A stretch of DNA of 64,000 bases from NCBI GenBank assembly GCA_018902795.1, contig JAHIQD010000002.1, forward strand, positions 310,001-374,000, given 5' to 3'. The notes under the pieces were generated by a model. That model was not told where the DNA came from. It searched no databases and worked only from the letters and a program-made list of their open reading frames with translations. This DNA comes from Bacteroidota bacterium. Lineage in GTDB: Bacteria > Bacteroidota > Bacteroidia > Flavobacteriales > Weeksellaceae. Below, piece after piece: positions 55,687 to 62,896 of the stretch. How positions within the stretch are numbered: the stretch's first letter is position 1; the number at the start of each line of letters is the position of its first letter. Position numbers and translations under genes: made by a program.

Positions 55687-57465
55687 ATGAATATTAAAGA
55701 TATTATTGAACATAAAATCGCTGAAGTCATCCAGAATGTGTTTCAAATTGATGATGTGAATCAGAGAAACAACATCAAACTGGAAGTGCAGCAGAATAAA
55801 ACCGAGTTTGAAGGCGACTTCACCATCGTTACTTTTCCGCTGGTAAAAATTCTGAAAAAAAGTCCTGACCTCATTGCGATGGAACTTGGCGATGCACTTT
55901 CTACGGAGTCCGATTTTGTGGAAAGCTTCAATGTGGTAAAAGGTTTCCTTAATCTTAGTATTAAAAAAAGTTTCTTTTTAGATAACTTCAATTCCATCAA
56001 AGAAAATTTCGGCAAAACTGAACCGAAAAATGAAACCGTCATGGTGGAATATTCTTCCCCAAATACCAATAAACCTCTCCATTTAGGTCATATCAGAAAT
56101 AATTTATTGGGATATTCCGTTGCTCAGATTCTTAAAGAAGACGGTTACAACGTTATTAAAACCCAAATCATTAACGACCGTGGAATCCACATCTGCAAAT
56201 CCATGTTAGCGTGGGAAAAATTCGGAAACGGAGAAACTCCTGAGTCCACTCACACAAAAGGCGATAAATTCGTTGGGAATTATTATGTAGCATTCGATAA
56301 AAATTATAAAAAAGAGATCGCCGAACTTGTTGAAAAAGGATATGATGAAGATGCTGCAAAAAAACAGGCGCCCATCATTCTTGAAGCTCAAAAAATGCTT
56401 CTCGACTGGGAAAAAGGTGATGAAAAAGTAAGAAATCTATGGAATGAGATGAATTCTTGGGTTTATGAAGGTTTCGGAGAAACATATAAAAAACTGGGCG
56501 TTGATTTCGATCAGGTTCAATATGAAAGCAATACTTATCTCTTAGGAAAAGATCTTATCCAGGAAGGTTTGATCAACGGCGTTTTATACCAAAAAGAAGA
56601 CGGTTCTGTATGGTGCGATTTAACTGATGAAGGTTTGGATCAGAAATTACTGCTCCGTTCTGACGGAACTTCGGTTTATATGACTCAGGATTTGGGAACA
56701 GCTGTTCAACGTTTTAAAGAGAACAATATTCAGAAATTAATTTATACCGTTGGTAACGAACAGGATTATCATTTCGATGTTCTGTTTAAAATCCTTAAAA
56801 AACTGGGTTACAACTGGGCACAAAATCTTTTCCACCTTTCTTACGGAATGGTTGAACTTCCGGAAGGGAAAATGAAATCCCGTGAAGGAACCGTGGTGGA
56901 TGCGGACGATCTGATGCAGGAAATGATAGACACAGCGAAAGAAAAAGCTCAGGAACTCGGTAAACTTGAGAATCTTTCTGAAGAAGACAAAGAGAAATCT
57001 TACGAAACTGTAGGTTTGGGAGCGCTGAAATATTTCATGCTGAAAGTGGATCCCAAGAAAAAAATGCTCTTCAATCCTAAGGAAAGCATTGATTTCAACG
57101 GAAATACAGGACCTTTCATTCAGTATACTTATGCAAGAATCCAGTCATTGCTTAACAAAGCAAATTATGAGGAAAAAACGGTTTCAGCCTATGAAATGAA
57201 TGATTCCGAAAAAGATTTGGTGATGAATCTTTCCAACTTCAAAGATGTGGTTGCAAAAGCTGCAGAAACGCTTTCACCGGCGCTGGTTGCCAATTACGTA
57301 TATGAACTGGTGAAATCTTACAACTCTTTCTATCAAAACAACTACATCCTCAATCAGGAAAGTGAAGACACGAAAAACTTCAGACTCGAACTTTCTTCCC
57401 TTACCGGAAAAACCATCAAAAAAGGTCTGGAACTTCTGGGAATTGGAACCGTTGACAGAATGTAA
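55687..57465 (+). CDS. argS: Arginyl-tRNA synthetase
   Basis: The 592-aa class I synthetase charges tRNA-Arg. The N-terminal additional domain is followed by the HIGH-type motif in NTNKPLHLGHIRNN, the KMSK-type loop as GKMKSREGTVVD, and the anticodon-binding helical end (YVYELVKSYNSFYQNNYI). Length is standard. Its stop overlaps the menE start in TAATG, so the two genes are coupled. Confidence 0.97.
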   Translation: MNIKDIIEHKIAEVIQNVFQIDDVNQRNNIKLEVQQNKTEFEGDFTIVTFPLVKILKKSPDLIAMELGDALSTESDFVESFNVVKGFLNLSIKKSFFLDNFNSIKENFGKTEPKNETVMVEYSSPNTNKPLHLGHIRNNLLGYSVAQILKEDGYNVIKTQIINDRGIHICKSMLAWEKFGNGETPESTHTKGDKFVGNYYVAFDKNYKKEIAELVEKGYDEDAAKKQAPIILEAQKMLLDWEKGDEKVRNLWNEMNSWVYEGFGETYKKLGVDFDQVQYESNTYLLGKDLIQEGLINGVLYQKEDGSVWCDLTDEGLDQKLLLRSDGTSVYMTQDLGTAVQRFKENNIQKLIYTVGNEQDYHFDVLFKILKKLGYNWAQNLFHLSYGMVELPEGKMKSREGTVVDADDLMQEMIDTAKEKAQELGKLENLSEEDKEKSYETVGLGALKYFMLKVDPKKKMLFNPKESIDFNGNTGPFIQYTYARIQSLLNKANYEEKTVSAYEMNDSEKDLVMNLSNFKDVVAKAAETLSPALVANYVYELVKSYNSFYQNNYILNQESEDTKNFRLELSSLTGKTIKKGLELLGIGTVDRM

Positions 57466-58511
57466 TGGTCATCGATTTTTCTCAAGATATTAAGATACAG
57501 TCACTTTTTCCCCAAACTGAATTTGAGGAGAAAGTGATTTCTTTTTTAGAAGACTGGTATTCAGACTCCAAAACGGTTTCAGTGCAAACCTCCGGTTCTA
57601 CAGGGACACCCAAGGTTTTCGAAATCGAGAAAGAAAAAATGCTCAGTTCAGCAAAAATGACCTGTGATTTTCTGAATTTAAAAGAAGGAGATTCCGCACT
57701 GGTCTGTCTTCCGGTTGAATATATTTCAGGAAAAATGATGATTGTGCGTTCTCTTGAAAGAAAATTGAAACTCTTGATCTCCTCCCCCTCTATACATCCT
57801 CTCGCTGATTTAGATCACGAAGTCGATTTCTGCGCCATGTCGCCGCTTCAGGTTGAAAATTCGCTGCATAAAATTCATTTCATTAAAAACTTAATTATTG
57901 GCGGCGCACAGGTTTCTGAAAGTTTAAAAACTAAAATACACACTCAGCTTTCATCCGTCATCCAACCTCCGAATTCTTTCATTTACGAAACCTATGGAAT
58001 GAGCGAAACGCTTTCCCATATTGGCTTAAAACAGATTTATCCGAATTCGGAAGAATACTTTTCTGTTTTCGAAGGTGTTATAATTAATTTGGATGAGAGA
58101 GGTTGCTTAAATATATCCGCACCAAAACTTAATTCTGGAATCCTTCAGACTAATGATTTAGTTGAGCTGAAAAACAGCCGTCAATTTAAATTTTTAGGAA
58201 GAATTGATAATGTTATTAATTCCGGTGGTCTGAAAATACATCCTGAACAGTTAGAAAATATTCTGAAAAAACAGCTTTCAAACGAAGTGGCGTTTTTAGG
58301 TATGAAAGATGAAACTTTAGGACAGAAATTGGTTTTAGTTATTGAAGCAGATGAAACAGATGAACTGAATTCCCAGCTCAAAAGCCTTTTGAACGAAGTC
58401 CAGGCTGTTTTTTCAAAAAATCATCTTCCAAAAGAAATTCATTTCATCAAAAATTTTCCGCGACTTGGTAATGGCAAACTCAACCGCAAAGAATTGCTAA
58501 ATTTGCTCTAA
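57465..58511 (+). CDS. menE: o-Succinylbenzoate-CoA ligase-like AMP-binding enzyme
   Basis: MenE activates o-succinylbenzoate in menaquinone synthesis. The 348-aa adenylate-forming enzyme has the P-loop VQTSGSTGTPK, LVCLPVEYISGKMMIVR, ETYGMSETLSHIGL, and the C-terminal GRIDNVINSGGLKIHPEQ hinge with the catalytic lysine region GNGKLNRKEL at the end. It is shorter than the 450-aa enterobacterial form, as usual in Bacteroidota. It is coupled to argS by a one-base overlap. Another acyl-CoA ligase activity cannot be excluded, since no other men genes are near. Confidence 0.82.
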   Translation: MVIDFSQDIKIQSLFPQTEFEEKVISFLEDWYSDSKTVSVQTSGSTGTPKVFEIEKEKMLSSAKMTCDFLNLKEGDSALVCLPVEYISGKMMIVRSLERKLKLLISSPSIHPLADLDHEVDFCAMSPLQVENSLHKIHFIKNLIIGGAQVSESLKTKIHTQLSSVIQPPNSFIYETYGMSETLSHIGLKQIYPNSEEYFSVFEGVIINLDERGCLNISAPKLNSGILQTNDLVELKNSRQFKFLGRIDNVINSGGLKIHPEQLENILKKQLSNEVAFLGMKDETLGQKLVLVIEADETDELNSQLKSLLNEVQAVFSKNHLPKEIHFIKNFPRLGNGKLNRKELLNLL

Positions 58512-58530
58512 ACTTTCTTCATCCATAAAA

Positions 58531-58923
58531 ATGAAAAACTTCACGAAAGAGCTCACTTACAAAACTTCCCGCAGCAGCGGCGCAGGCGGGCAAAACGTGA
58601 ACAAGGTTGAAACTTCCGTCACCGTGATGTGGAACGTTGCTGATACCCAATTTTTCACCGACGAAGAAATAGCACTCATCACCGCAAAACTTAAAAACCG
58701 GATAAATCTGGAAGGCATCCTGCAATTCACCGTTTCAGAAAGCAGAACCCAACTTCAGAATAAAAAAATTGCTACAGACAAAATTCTGGAAACTGTTAAT
58801 AAATCGCTGTTCAAACATAAACCACGGAAAGCGACTAAACCTTCAAAACGGCAAGTCGAAAAAAGAATTGCTGCAAAAAAACAGATTTCTGAAAAGAAAG
58901 AAAACCGGCGTTTTAAATTATAA
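58531..58923 (+). CDS. arfB: Peptidyl-tRNA hydrolase ArfB (alternative ribosome rescue)
   Basis: ArfB enters empty A sites of stalled ribosomes and frees the nascent chain. The 130-aa protein has the release-factor-like GGQ motif in SSGAGGQNVNKVETSV and a basic tail (RKATKPSKRQVEKRIAAKK) that binds the mRNA channel. Length is standard. It lies 19 bp behind menE and may share its transcript. Together with smpB in this window it gives two rescue systems. Confidence 0.92.
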   Translation: MKNFTKELTYKTSRSSGAGGQNVNKVETSVTVMWNVADTQFFTDEEIALITAKLKNRINLEGILQFTVSESRTQLQNKKIATDKILETVNKSLFKHKPRKATKPSKRQVEKRIAAKKQISEKKENRRFKL

Positions 58924-59270
58924 AAAAACCTTATCAACTGTTAATTTGAGTTAAACAGTTGTTTATTAACGGCTTATTTATTAAGTTTGTAAAAATCAAT
59001 TACAATAAACCAAATGGGCACCTCATTCTTTTTATCCGAAACCGGTATATCCAGACTTTTGCTGTCCCTGCTTTATTTGCATACTGATTCATTTTTGAAA
59101 AGTTCCAAAGATTTCATCAATTAAACCCTGTCAGATCCAAGACAGGGAATTCCAACATTTTTATTTCAACAATTTTTGATGTGTTTTTACAGGCAGAACG
59201 TCTTCCGATGTTTTCAGCCTGCGTTGGATTGCATAAAACATATCATCTCCTCAAAAAAAATATTAAGAAA
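58924..59270. other. 347-bp gap with two stem-loops
   Basis: No gene could be supported here. AACTGTTAA with TTAAACAGTT (about 58936-58960) may end the arfB transcript. CCCTGTC (59126-59132) pairs with GACAGGG (59141-59147) across 8 nt without a T run. The open frame that enters from 59181 is only an upstream extension of the GreA-like gene. Confidence 0.5.
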
Positions 59271-59651
59271 ATGTCAGAAAACATCATTTTAACCACAGGA
59301 ATTTACGACGCAATAAAAGAACATCTCAGAAGAAAACAAGTCACTGCTAATGAAGAAGTAAGACTTACGGCAGAACTTAGAAGCGCAAAACAGGTCCGAA
59401 GAAAAGAGTTACCCGAAGATGTAGTTACTGTTGACCGTAAAGTCACTGTTAAAGACCATACCCAAAACAAAGAAGAAGAATATATTTTTGTCGGAATTGC
59501 AGAAGCCAGACCGAAAAAAAACAAACATTCAATTCTGTCAGATATGGCACTGGCGACTTTAGGATATAAGGTAGGAGATGTCATCGAATGGCCTTTCAAA
59601 GACGGCGAAAGAAGAATCGAAATTCTGAAAGTAGAACACTGGCAGAATTAA
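59271..59651 (+). CDS. GreA/GreB C-terminal-like factor
   Basis: The 126-aa protein matches the C-terminal FKBP-like domain of Gre factors: VTVDRKVTVKDHTQNKEEEYIFVG, ILSDMALATLGYKVGDVIEWPF and RRIEILKVEHW. The long N-terminal coiled coil that reaches into RNA polymerase is reduced to about 45 residues. It is therefore more like Rnk or small Gre-like proteins of Bacteroidota. It probably binds RNA polymerase. ATG 59271 was chosen over the open frame from 59181, whose extra 30 codons have no family pattern. A terminator follows. Confidence 0.8.
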   Translation: MSENIILTTGIYDAIKEHLRRKQVTANEEVRLTAELRSAKQVRRKELPEDVVTVDRKVTVKDHTQNKEEEYIFVGIAEARPKKNKHSILSDMALATLGYKVGDVIEWPFKDGERRIEILKVEHWQN

Positions 59652-59684
59652 TCTGAAACCAACGTCCTAATCATGATTTAAATG

Positions 59685-59717
59685 AAAAGTACAGCCGCGA
59701 CCGGGCTGTACTTTTTT
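59685..59717 (+). terminator. Terminator of the GreA-like gene
   Basis: AAAAGTACAGCC pairs with GGCTGTACTTTT across a 7-nt loop, followed by T. Confidence 0.88.
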
Positions 59718-59777
59718 CTTCTGCTTTATTAAACGAGAAGTGGAAATAAGCGAATTCTCACTTCCATCCTAAAATAT

Positions 59778-59785
59778 TATCTTTG
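59778..59785 (+). promoter_or_regulatory. -7 promoter element of the DHS-like gene
   Basis: TATCTTTG matches TAnnTTTG and lies 17 bp before the ATG at 59803. Confidence 0.55.
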
Positions 59786-59802
59786 CAAAAACAATAAAAG
59801 AA

Positions 59803-60777
59803 ATGAATAAACCGATTACAGAATTTTTAGAAAAATATTATCTGCATTTCAATGCAGCAGCTTTGGTTGATGCTTCAAAAGGTTATGTTGCCCATTTGAA
59901 GGACGGCGGAAAAATGATGATTACTTTGGCAGGAGCCATGTCAACGGCTGAATTAGGGAAAATTCTGGCTGAAATGATCCGTCAGGATAAAGTGGATATC
60001 ATTTCCTGCACGGGGGCAAATCTGGAAGAGGATGTCATGAATCTGGTTGCCCATTCGCACTACAAAAGAGTACCTAATTATAGAGATTTAACGCCTGAAC
60101 AGGAGAGAGAACTGTTGGATCAGCATTTTAACCGTGTTACCGACACCTGTATCCCTGAAGAAGAAGCATTCCGTCGTTTACAAACTCATCTGGAGGATGT
60201 TTGGCACGCTGCAGAAGCTAAAGGTGAGCGTTATTTTCCACATGAATTTTTGTATCAAGTGGTGAATTCAGGAGTTCTGGAACAATACTATGAAATCGAT
60301 CCTAAAGATTCATGGATTGTAGCTGCAGCAGAAAAAAACCTTCCGATCGTTTGTCCGGGTTGGGAAGATTCTACGACAGGAAATATTTTCACTTCTAATG
60401 TCATTAAAGGAAAATTGAACGTTCACACCGTGAAATCCGGTATCGAATACATGATTTATTTGACTGAATGGTACCGCGCAAACTCCGGAGGAAAAGGTGT
60501 TGGTTTCTTCCAGATCGGAGGTGGAATCGCCGGAGATTTCCCAATCTGTGTTGTTCCGATGATGTACCAGGATCTGGAATGGGAAGATGTACCTTTCTGG
60601 GCGTATTTCTGTCAGATTTCTGATTCCACAACCTCTTATGGTTCGTACTCAGGTGCAGTTCCGAACGAAAAAATCACATGGGGTAAACTGGATATCGATA
60701 CTCCTAAATACATTGTAGAAAGTGACGCAACCATTTGTGCACCGTTGATGTTTACTTATATTCTAGAGAATTCGTAA
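59803..60777 (+). CDS. Deoxyhypusine synthase-like protein
   Basis: The 324-aa protein belongs to the deoxyhypusine synthase fold: LAGAMSTAELGKILAEMIRQ, DIISCTGANLEEDV, a GFFQIGGGIAGDFPI segment and ITWGKLD. Lys295 in TWGKL lines up with the catalytic lysine of the eukaryotic enzyme (WGK near residue 329 in human). The histidine pair after GGG in the eukaryotic enzyme (KHHI) is replaced by GDFPI. Bacteria have no hypusine-bearing eIF5A, so the substrate must differ; related bacterial proteins make homospermidine. It is a single gene with its own promoter and terminator. Confidence 0.82.
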   Translation: MNKPITEFLEKYYLHFNAAALVDASKGYVAHLKDGGKMMITLAGAMSTAELGKILAEMIRQDKVDIISCTGANLEEDVMNLVAHSHYKRVPNYRDLTPEQERELLDQHFNRVTDTCIPEEEAFRRLQTHLEDVWHAAEAKGERYFPHEFLYQVVNSGVLEQYYEIDPKDSWIVAAAEKNLPIVCPGWEDSTTGNIFTSNVIKGKLNVHTVKSGIEYMIYLTEWYRANSGGKGVGFFQIGGGIAGDFPICVVPMMYQDLEWEDVPFWAYFCQISDSTTSYGSYSGAVPNEKITWGKLDIDTPKYIVESDATICAPLMFTYILENS

Positions 60778-60799
60778 CATCTCGTTTCCAAATAATATT

Positions 60800-60830
60800 A
60801 AACTCTTGCATTAACATGTAAGAGTTTTTT
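60800..60830 (+). terminator. Terminator of the DHS-like gene
   Basis: AAACTCTTGCA pairs with TGTAAGAGTTT across a 6-nt loop, followed by T. Confidence 0.82.
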
Positions 60831-60914
60831 GTGCTAATTATCCAATCAAAAAAAGACTTTGAGAAACCCTATTTTTTTGTGGTGAAAAACTAAAGAATTT
60901 CAGAAATTTGCAGC

Positions 60915-62150
60915 ATGCATCCGAAACATTTAAGAATTGAAGATTTTACCTATGATTTACCCGCAGAAAAAATAGCGTACAATCCGGTTAATCCACGAGA
61001 CCAATCAAAACTGTTAGTTTATCAGGACGAAAAAATTTCAGAAGACACCTACCGGAATATCAGTCAATATTTACCTGAAAACGCTGTTTTAGTATTCAAT
61101 GATACGAAGGTGGTGAAATCGAGGTTGTTTTTTAAAAACGAAAACGGAGCAAATATTGAAGTTTTCTGTCTGGAACCTTACGGTGAAGCCATCGATTACG
61201 AGCAGCATTTCCTGGAGCAAAATTCAGTGACATGGATTTGCTTTATTGGCAAAGCATCAAAATGGAGAGAAGAAAAGCTCTCAAAAAGTATTAATCTGGA
61301 TGGACTGGAGGTAAACCTTTCGGCTGAAATAGTCGGTAAATTAGAAGACGCTTACCTTGTGAAATTTTGCTGGTCGCCGGGAGACCTTCCTTTTGGTAAA
61401 ATAATGGATGCTGCGGGAGTTACGCCACTTCCGCCATATATCAAAAGGGTAACCGAGAAAGTGGATGAAGAGTCTTATCAAACCGTTTATTCTGAAAATG
61501 AAGGTTCTGTTGCAGCGCCGACCGCGGGTTTGCATTTTACTGAAAAAGTTCTCGAAGATTTAGTGGATCGAGGAATTTCTTCTCTTTTTACCACTTTGCA
61601 TGTTGGTGCAGGCACTTTTAAACCTGTAAAATCTGAGGTGATGGAAAATCACGTGATGCATTCCGAATATCTCAACATCACTACCGTTTTTCTGGAAGAT
61701 TTAGTGACAAAGATCCGGCGACCTGTCATTACCGTAGGCACCACTTCCACACGGACTCTGGAAAGCATTTACTGGATGGGAAATCAGATTGTTAAAAATC
61801 CGGACATCAGTTACGACGAATTGAAGATTACCCAATGGCTGCCTTATGAAATCGAAGCAGTATGTACTGCCGAAGAGGCCATTACCGCTTTATTGAACTG
61901 GATTAAAAACACGCAGCAAGATCATCTTTCCATAGAAACTGAAATCATTATTGCTCCGGGGTATTCGTTCAAAATAGTGAAAGGATTAATTACTAATTTT
62001 CATCAGCCCCAATCTACACTATTGCTGCTGGTATCGGCATTAATTGGGGATGACTGGAAAAATATTTATCAGTATGCCCTAGAAAATGAGTTCCGTTTTC
62101 TAAGTTATGGTGACGGAAGTTTACTGCTACCAAAAACCGCCTCTATTTAA
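60915..62150 (+). CDS. queA: SAM:tRNA ribosyltransferase-isomerase QueA
   Basis: QueA turns preQ1 in tRNA into epoxyqueuosine with SAM as ribosyl donor. The 411-aa protein has FTYDLPAEKIAYNPV, VFNDTKVVKSRLFF, GVTPLPPYIKR, EGSVAAPTAGLHFTE, LHVGAGTFKPVKSE and TNFHQPQSTLLLLVSA, all family blocks. It is longer than the enterobacterial form (about 356 aa), mainly in the middle, as in other Bacteroidota. It lies 18 bp before the alkyltransferase-like gene, so both may be co-transcribed. Confidence 0.95.
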   Translation: MHPKHLRIEDFTYDLPAEKIAYNPVNPRDQSKLLVYQDEKISEDTYRNISQYLPENAVLVFNDTKVVKSRLFFKNENGANIEVFCLEPYGEAIDYEQHFLEQNSVTWICFIGKASKWREEKLSKSINLDGLEVNLSAEIVGKLEDAYLVKFCWSPGDLPFGKIMDAAGVTPLPPYIKRVTEKVDEESYQTVYSENEGSVAAPTAGLHFTEKVLEDLVDRGISSLFTTLHVGAGTFKPVKSEVMENHVMHSEYLNITTVFLEDLVTKIRRPVITVGTTSTRTLESIYWMGNQIVKNPDISYDELKITQWLPYEIEAVCTAEEAITALLNWIKNTQQDHLSIETEIIIAPGYSFKIVKGLITNFHQPQSTLLLLVSALIGDDWKNIYQYALENEFRFLSYGDGSLLLPKTASI

Positions 62151-62168
62151 ACTACAAAACAGCGCAGA

Positions 62169-62474
62169 ATGAATCCTCAGTTCAACAAACAGGTTTTCGA
62201 AATTATCCGCTTAATTCCGAAAGGCAGAGTCACCAGTTACGGCGCCATTGCAAAAGCGGTTGGTTACCCGAATCACGCAAGACACGTTGGAAATGCACTT
62301 CGCAATTACGAGCAAGAATTTCCCGCACACCGGGTTTGCAATTCTTCCGGGCACATCACCGCCAGCTGCCTGGCTTTATTTACTGAAAAATTAACCCTGG
62401 AAGGCGTAAAAGTTCAGGGAAATAAAATCACAGACTTTAAAAAGGTCTTCTGGAATCCGTTGTACGAGCTTTAA
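62169..62474 (+). CDS. MGMT-family alkyltransferase-like protein
   Basis: The 101-aa protein is the DNA-binding half of O6-methylguanine-DNA methyltransferases: VFEIIRLIPKGRVTSYGAIA, HARHVGNALRN (with the arginine finger) and FPAHRVCNSSGHIT. The acceptor cysteine of the family motif PCHRV is alanine here (PAHRV), so it cannot take up alkyl groups and should act as an alkyltransferase-like protein that flags lesions for nucleotide excision repair. The cysteine two residues after the motif is not at the catalytic position. Confidence 0.88.
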   Translation: MNPQFNKQVFEIIRLIPKGRVTSYGAIAKAVGYPNHARHVGNALRNYEQEFPAHRVCNSSGHITASCLALFTEKLTLEGVKVQGNKITDFKKVFWNPLYEL

Positions 62475-62515
62475 CAAAAAAGCTGGCCCCACACAGATTT
62501 ATTCCTTAAAGGCCT

Positions 62516-62746
62516 TTGCGGAATCATTTCTGATACTTGCGGAACCATTTCTGATACTTGCGGAACCATTTCTAACACTTGCGGAATCATTTCTGATACT
62601 TGCGGAATCATTTCTGATACTTGCGGAACCATTTCTGATACTTGCGGAACCATTTCTGATACTTGCGGAACCATTTCTGATACTTGCGGAACCATTTCTG
62701 ATACTTGCGGAACCATTTCTGACGCTTGCCAAACCATTTCGTGTAA
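62516..62746. repeat. 21-bp tandem repeat array
   Basis: Ten units of 21 bp follow each other without spacers from 62516 to 62725, with consensus TTGCGGAAYCATTTCTGATAC, and an eleventh, decayed unit runs to 62746. Units differ mainly by C or T at one place; unit three reads TAACAC and unit ten TGACGC at the end. The 21-bp period keeps frames open: minus-strand translation gives heptads of VSEMVPQ type in one frame and SIRNGSA type in another. Confidence 0.95.
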
Positions 62747-62816
62747 TTATGGTGCCATTTAAATCTATCGTTTTCGGCAATCTGTTTTTTACTTCATCGC
62801 GTTGGCAATTTAGCCC

Positions 62817-62852
62817 ATGAAAATCCCGCTTCAAACACATGAAACGGGACTT
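62817..62852 (-). terminator. Terminator of htpG
   Basis: On the minus strand TCCCGTTTCA pairs with TGAAGCGGGA (one mismatch) around a short loop, followed by TTTT. It lies about 45 bp after the htpG stop. Confidence 0.75.
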
Positions 62853-62896
62853 TTATTATAAATTTTTGCAAAGGGCTGACAGCGCTCTGAAATAAA

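Larger units (their letters stand above)
62475..62896. other. 422-bp convergent gap with tandem repeats
   Basis: The gap between the alkyltransferase-like gene and htpG holds a 21-bp tandem array (62516-62746) and the htpG terminator (62817-62852). Reading frames through the array are open on the minus strand, but none has a convincing start or family pattern. Nothing else could be supported. Confidence 0.7.

Noticed and set aside
59181..59270. Longer start for the GreA-like gene
   Set aside because: The extra 30 codons show no family pattern; MSENIILTTG at 59271 is typical.
62471..62737. Small gene for an 88-aa VSEMVPQ heptad protein
   Set aside because: The frame is open only because the 21-bp repeat lacks stops; no promoter, start context or family support was seen. 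It is kept as a finding on the repeat.
62516..62746. CRISPR array
   Set aside because: Units follow each other directly without spacers, and no cas genes are near.
62499..62840. 113-aa SIRNGSA repeat frame
   Set aside because: Its start codon lies inside the htpG terminator hairpin and it competes with another open frame through the same repeats.
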